From an uncultured Actinomycetes bacterium (GTDB lineage: Bacteria > Actinomycetota > Acidimicrobiia > Acidimicrobiales > Microtrichaceae): DNA of 7,526 nucleotides. Below the pieces are notes generated by a model, which saw only the letters and a list, made by a program, of their open reading frames with translations, searched no databases and was not told the DNA's origin. Of this stretch, positions 6,510 to 7,526 are shown one piece after another. The position numbers and the translations under genes are program-made. The stretch covers positions 1-7,526 of the forward strand of contig CAIYXG010000431.1 in NCBI GenBank assembly GCA_903930035.1. The letters are read 5' to 3'. Position 1 is the first letter of the stretch. The number at the start of each line of letters is the position of its first letter.

Positions 6510-7174
6510 GCAAACTCCTCGGCGTTCTCGCCCGCGCGGCGTGTGGCGCCGTCGCCTCGTTCGTCGGACCGGGTGCGGCCCAGGGTGGCCAGCAGGTCCT
6601 CGTGCAGCTCGAACCACACCGTGTGGTACGAGTCGACCGTGGGCCGGGTGAGCCAGGTGTGCTCCCCCGCCACGACCCTGTCGTGCGCGTGCGCCAGCCG
6701 TGCGCCGTAGCCGCCCAGGCGCTCGAGGGCCCCGGGCAGCTCGTCCACGACCGGGAGCGCCCGGGCGTGCAGCGCCGAGAACCGGGCCAGCACGGCGGCG
6801 TCGCGGTCGGCGTCGGCGTGGTCGTTCACGACCTGCTGGCCGCCGAGCTGCACGACCTGCCAGTCGGTGCAGACCTCGAGGACCATGGCGTTGAGGGCGA
6901 GGAACCGCCCGTAGGTGGCCTCGACCGCGGGCCGGGCACCGGCGGCGGCCAGCTCGTCGGCGAGCAGCCCCTCGGCGTACCGGCGGCCGGCGCCCGTCAG
7001 GCTCCACCCGCTCAGGCGGCCCGCCCGGTAGCGCACCCGCCCGGCGTCGGCCGCCCCGGCGAGCACCTGCGCCACCACCGTCGGGGCCAGGTCGAACCGT
7101 GCCGCGACGACCTCGGCCTCGCAGAGGCTCCGGAGTCGGAGGGCGTGGAGCGTCAGCAGCTCGGCGTCGGGCAC
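6506..7174 (-). CDS. Uncharacterised protein with winged-helix-like N-terminus
   Basis: 222 residues read from a GTG at 7174. I do not recognise the family with certainty. Residues 4-62 look like a small winged helix: helix LLTLHALRLRS, then EAEVVAARFD, a recognition-like helix PTVVAQVLAGAADAG, and a wing RVRYRAGRLSGWSLTGAGR. Residues about 85-202 form a separate, mostly helical domain rich in His and Trp (CTDWQVVQLGGQQVVNDH, AHAHDRVVAGEHTW), ending with SYHTVWFELHEDLLATLGR. The last 20 residues are polar and probably disordered. No signal peptide or membrane segment is visible. A role as a DNA-binding or ligand-sensing regulator is inference. The GTG is preferred over the longer frame (open to 7366) because a TAGGGT -10 box lies seven bases upstream and because the extension is Arg/Pro-rich and overlaps the next gene. 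It is the first gene of the operon and overlaps dapA by four bases (ATGA). Confidence 0.7.
   Translation of the reverse strand: MPDAELLTLHALRLRSLCEAEVVAARFDLAPTVVAQVLAGAADAGRVRYRAGRLSGWSLTGAGRRYAEGLLADELAAAGARPAVEATYGRFLALNAMVLEVCTDWQVVQLGGQQVVNDHADADRDAAVLARFSALHARALPVVDELPGALERLGGYGARLAHAHDRVVAGEHTWLTRPTVDSYHTVWFELHEDLLATLGRTRSDERGDGATRRAGENAEEFA
6515..6520 (-). promoter_or_regulatory. Ribosome binding site of dapA (GAGGAG)
   Basis: On the minus strand GAGGAG lies five bases before the dapA ATG and within the last codons of the upstream gene. It is the clearest Shine-Dalgarno I see in the window and fixes the dapA start at 6509. Confidence 0.75.
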
Positions 7175-7181
7175 GGCCCAG

Positions 7182-7187
7182 ACCCTA
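7182..7187 (-). promoter_or_regulatory. -10 box (TAGGGT) of the 222-aa gene / dapA / rnj operon
   Basis: On the minus strand TAGGGT fits TANNNT and is followed by seven bases (CTGGGCC) and a GTG start codon, ideal spacing for a transcript that begins at the start codon itself. No Shine-Dalgarno is present. It is the only promoter-like site I find ahead of the coupled 222-aa gene, dapA and rnj, so it may serve all three. No confident -35 box is visible. Confidence 0.5.
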
Positions 7188-7198
7188 CCGGAGCGCGG

Positions 7199-7237
7199 CG
7201 ACGGCGCCCTCCGGGGGTTCCCGGGCGGGCGCCGTCG
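7199..7237 (-). terminator. Strong 11-bp hairpin after the right-edge gene, probable terminator
   Basis: CGACGGCGCCC at 7199-7209 pairs perfectly with GGGCGCCGTCG at 7227-7237, with a 17-base G/C-rich loop. It starts 14 bases after the stop codon of the right-edge gene and ends 11 bases before the next -10 box, exactly where a terminator insulating two transcription units would sit. There is no T-tract, so termination would be of the U-less type reported for Actinobacteria. Confidence 0.55.
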
Positions 7238-7251
7238 AGGGTGGACGGACG

Positions 7252-7526
7252 TCAGGCGGTGCGGACGTCGTCGTCGGTGAGGGCGAAGGACAGGTACTCC
7301 TCGCTGGTGTCGGTCCAGTCCTCGAACTGGATCACGCCCAGCTCCTCGAACCGACGACGGAGCCACTTGTCGTTGCGGTCGAGCAGGCCCAGCTTCTTGC
7401 AGTTGGGCACGATCTTGGAGAAGAGCATCGCCTGGAAGACCTCGCGGCCCGGGGCGAGCTGGACCAGCTCGATGGACTGCTTGACCGGCATGCCCATGCG
7501 CTCCCAGACCTCCTGCTGGAGGAAGC
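7252..7526 (-). CDS. C-terminal fragment of an unrecognised protein (N-terminus beyond window)
   Basis: The frame is open from the right edge to a TGA at 7252-7254, giving the last 90 complete codons. An ATG at 7497 is internal: the same frame continues upstream as FLQQEVWER to the edge. The fragment reads as a helical C-terminus, VKQSIELVQLAPGREVFQAMLFSKIVPNCKKLGLLDR in two pieces, then KWLRRRFEELGVIQFEDW and an acidic tail. The amphipathic helix with MLFSKIVPNCKKLGLL faintly recalls the last helix of ferritin-like diiron proteins, but no metal-binding motif is in view and I do not name the family. It is on the same strand as the operon that follows but separated by a hairpin and a promoter. 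In mycobacteria thyX precedes dapA; this fragment does not look like ThyX. Confidence 0.75.
   Translation of the reverse strand, partial: FLQQEVWERMGMPVKQSIELVQLAPGREVFQAMLFSKIVPNCKKLGLLDRNDKWLRRRFEELGVIQFEDWTDTSEEYLSFALTDDDVRTA

Noticed and set aside
6510..7007. N-terminal extension of DapA to 7007
   Set aside because: The extension overlaps the 222-aa gene in another frame, while the ATG at 6509 has a GAGGAG ribosome site and gives the standard DapA length.
7175..7366. N-terminal extension of the 222-aa protein to 7366
   Set aside because: The extension is Arg/Pro-rich, runs through the hairpin and overlaps the right-edge gene. The GTG at 7174 has a well-placed -10 box.
1..7526. CRISPR arrays, insertion sequences, integrases, tRNA or rRNA genes, toxin-antitoxin or defence genes
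   Set aside because: None seen on either strand: no regularly spaced repeats, no transposase or recombinase motifs, no cloverleaf. The window is ordinary chromosomal sequence.

Overview
The window is very GC-rich chromosomal DNA with the strong third-position G/C bias of an actinomycete-like bacterium. The minus-strand order dapA - rnj - ftsK matches the core arrangement I know from Actinobacteria (in Mycobacterium tuberculosis: thyX, dapA, rnj, then ftsK a few genes on). Three genes have a TANNNT -10 box only 6 to 10 bases from the start codon and no Shine-Dalgarno sequence, which suggests leaderless transcripts, common in this phylum. A deep-branching actinobacterium (Acidimicrobiia-like) is my guess; nothing in the window proves the class.

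Layout from left to right. (1) 1-724, minus: an SMP-30/gluconolactonase-family lactonase, cut by the left edge and lacking its C-terminus. (2) 725-831: a divergent intergenic region with a -10 box for each direction and two short perfect palindromes. (3) about 832-1437, plus: a TetR-family repressor with an uncertain start, possibly affected by a one-base indel. (4) 1434-3866, minus: the FtsK/SpoIIIE DNA translocase, meeting the TetR gene tail to tail in a shared CTAG. (5) 3867-3957: ftsK promoter region plus a GC-rich hairpin. (6) 3958-5628, minus: ribonuclease J. (7) 5628-6509, minus: dapA. (8) 6506-7174, minus: a 222-residue protein with a winged-helix-like N-terminus and a C-terminal domain I cannot name. 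(9) 7175-7251: a strong hairpin and a leaderless-type promoter. (10) 7252-7526, minus: the C-terminal end of an unrecognised protein cut by the right edge.

The 222-aa gene, dapA and rnj form a tightly coupled operon (ATGA overlap, then TGATG overlap), apparently started by the promoter at 7182-7187 and insulated from the upstream gene by the hairpin at 7199-7237. ftsK follows in the same direction but seems to have its own promoter. The lactonase and TetR genes are a separate divergent pair, and the TetR protein is the obvious candidate regulator of the lactonase.

Most of the window is conserved housekeeping sequence. I see no mobile element, CRISPR array, tRNA, rRNA or defence system, and no convincing new multi-gene system. 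The less explained parts are the 222-aa regulator-like protein ahead of dapA, the start of the TetR gene, the leaderless promoters and the truncated right-edge gene.
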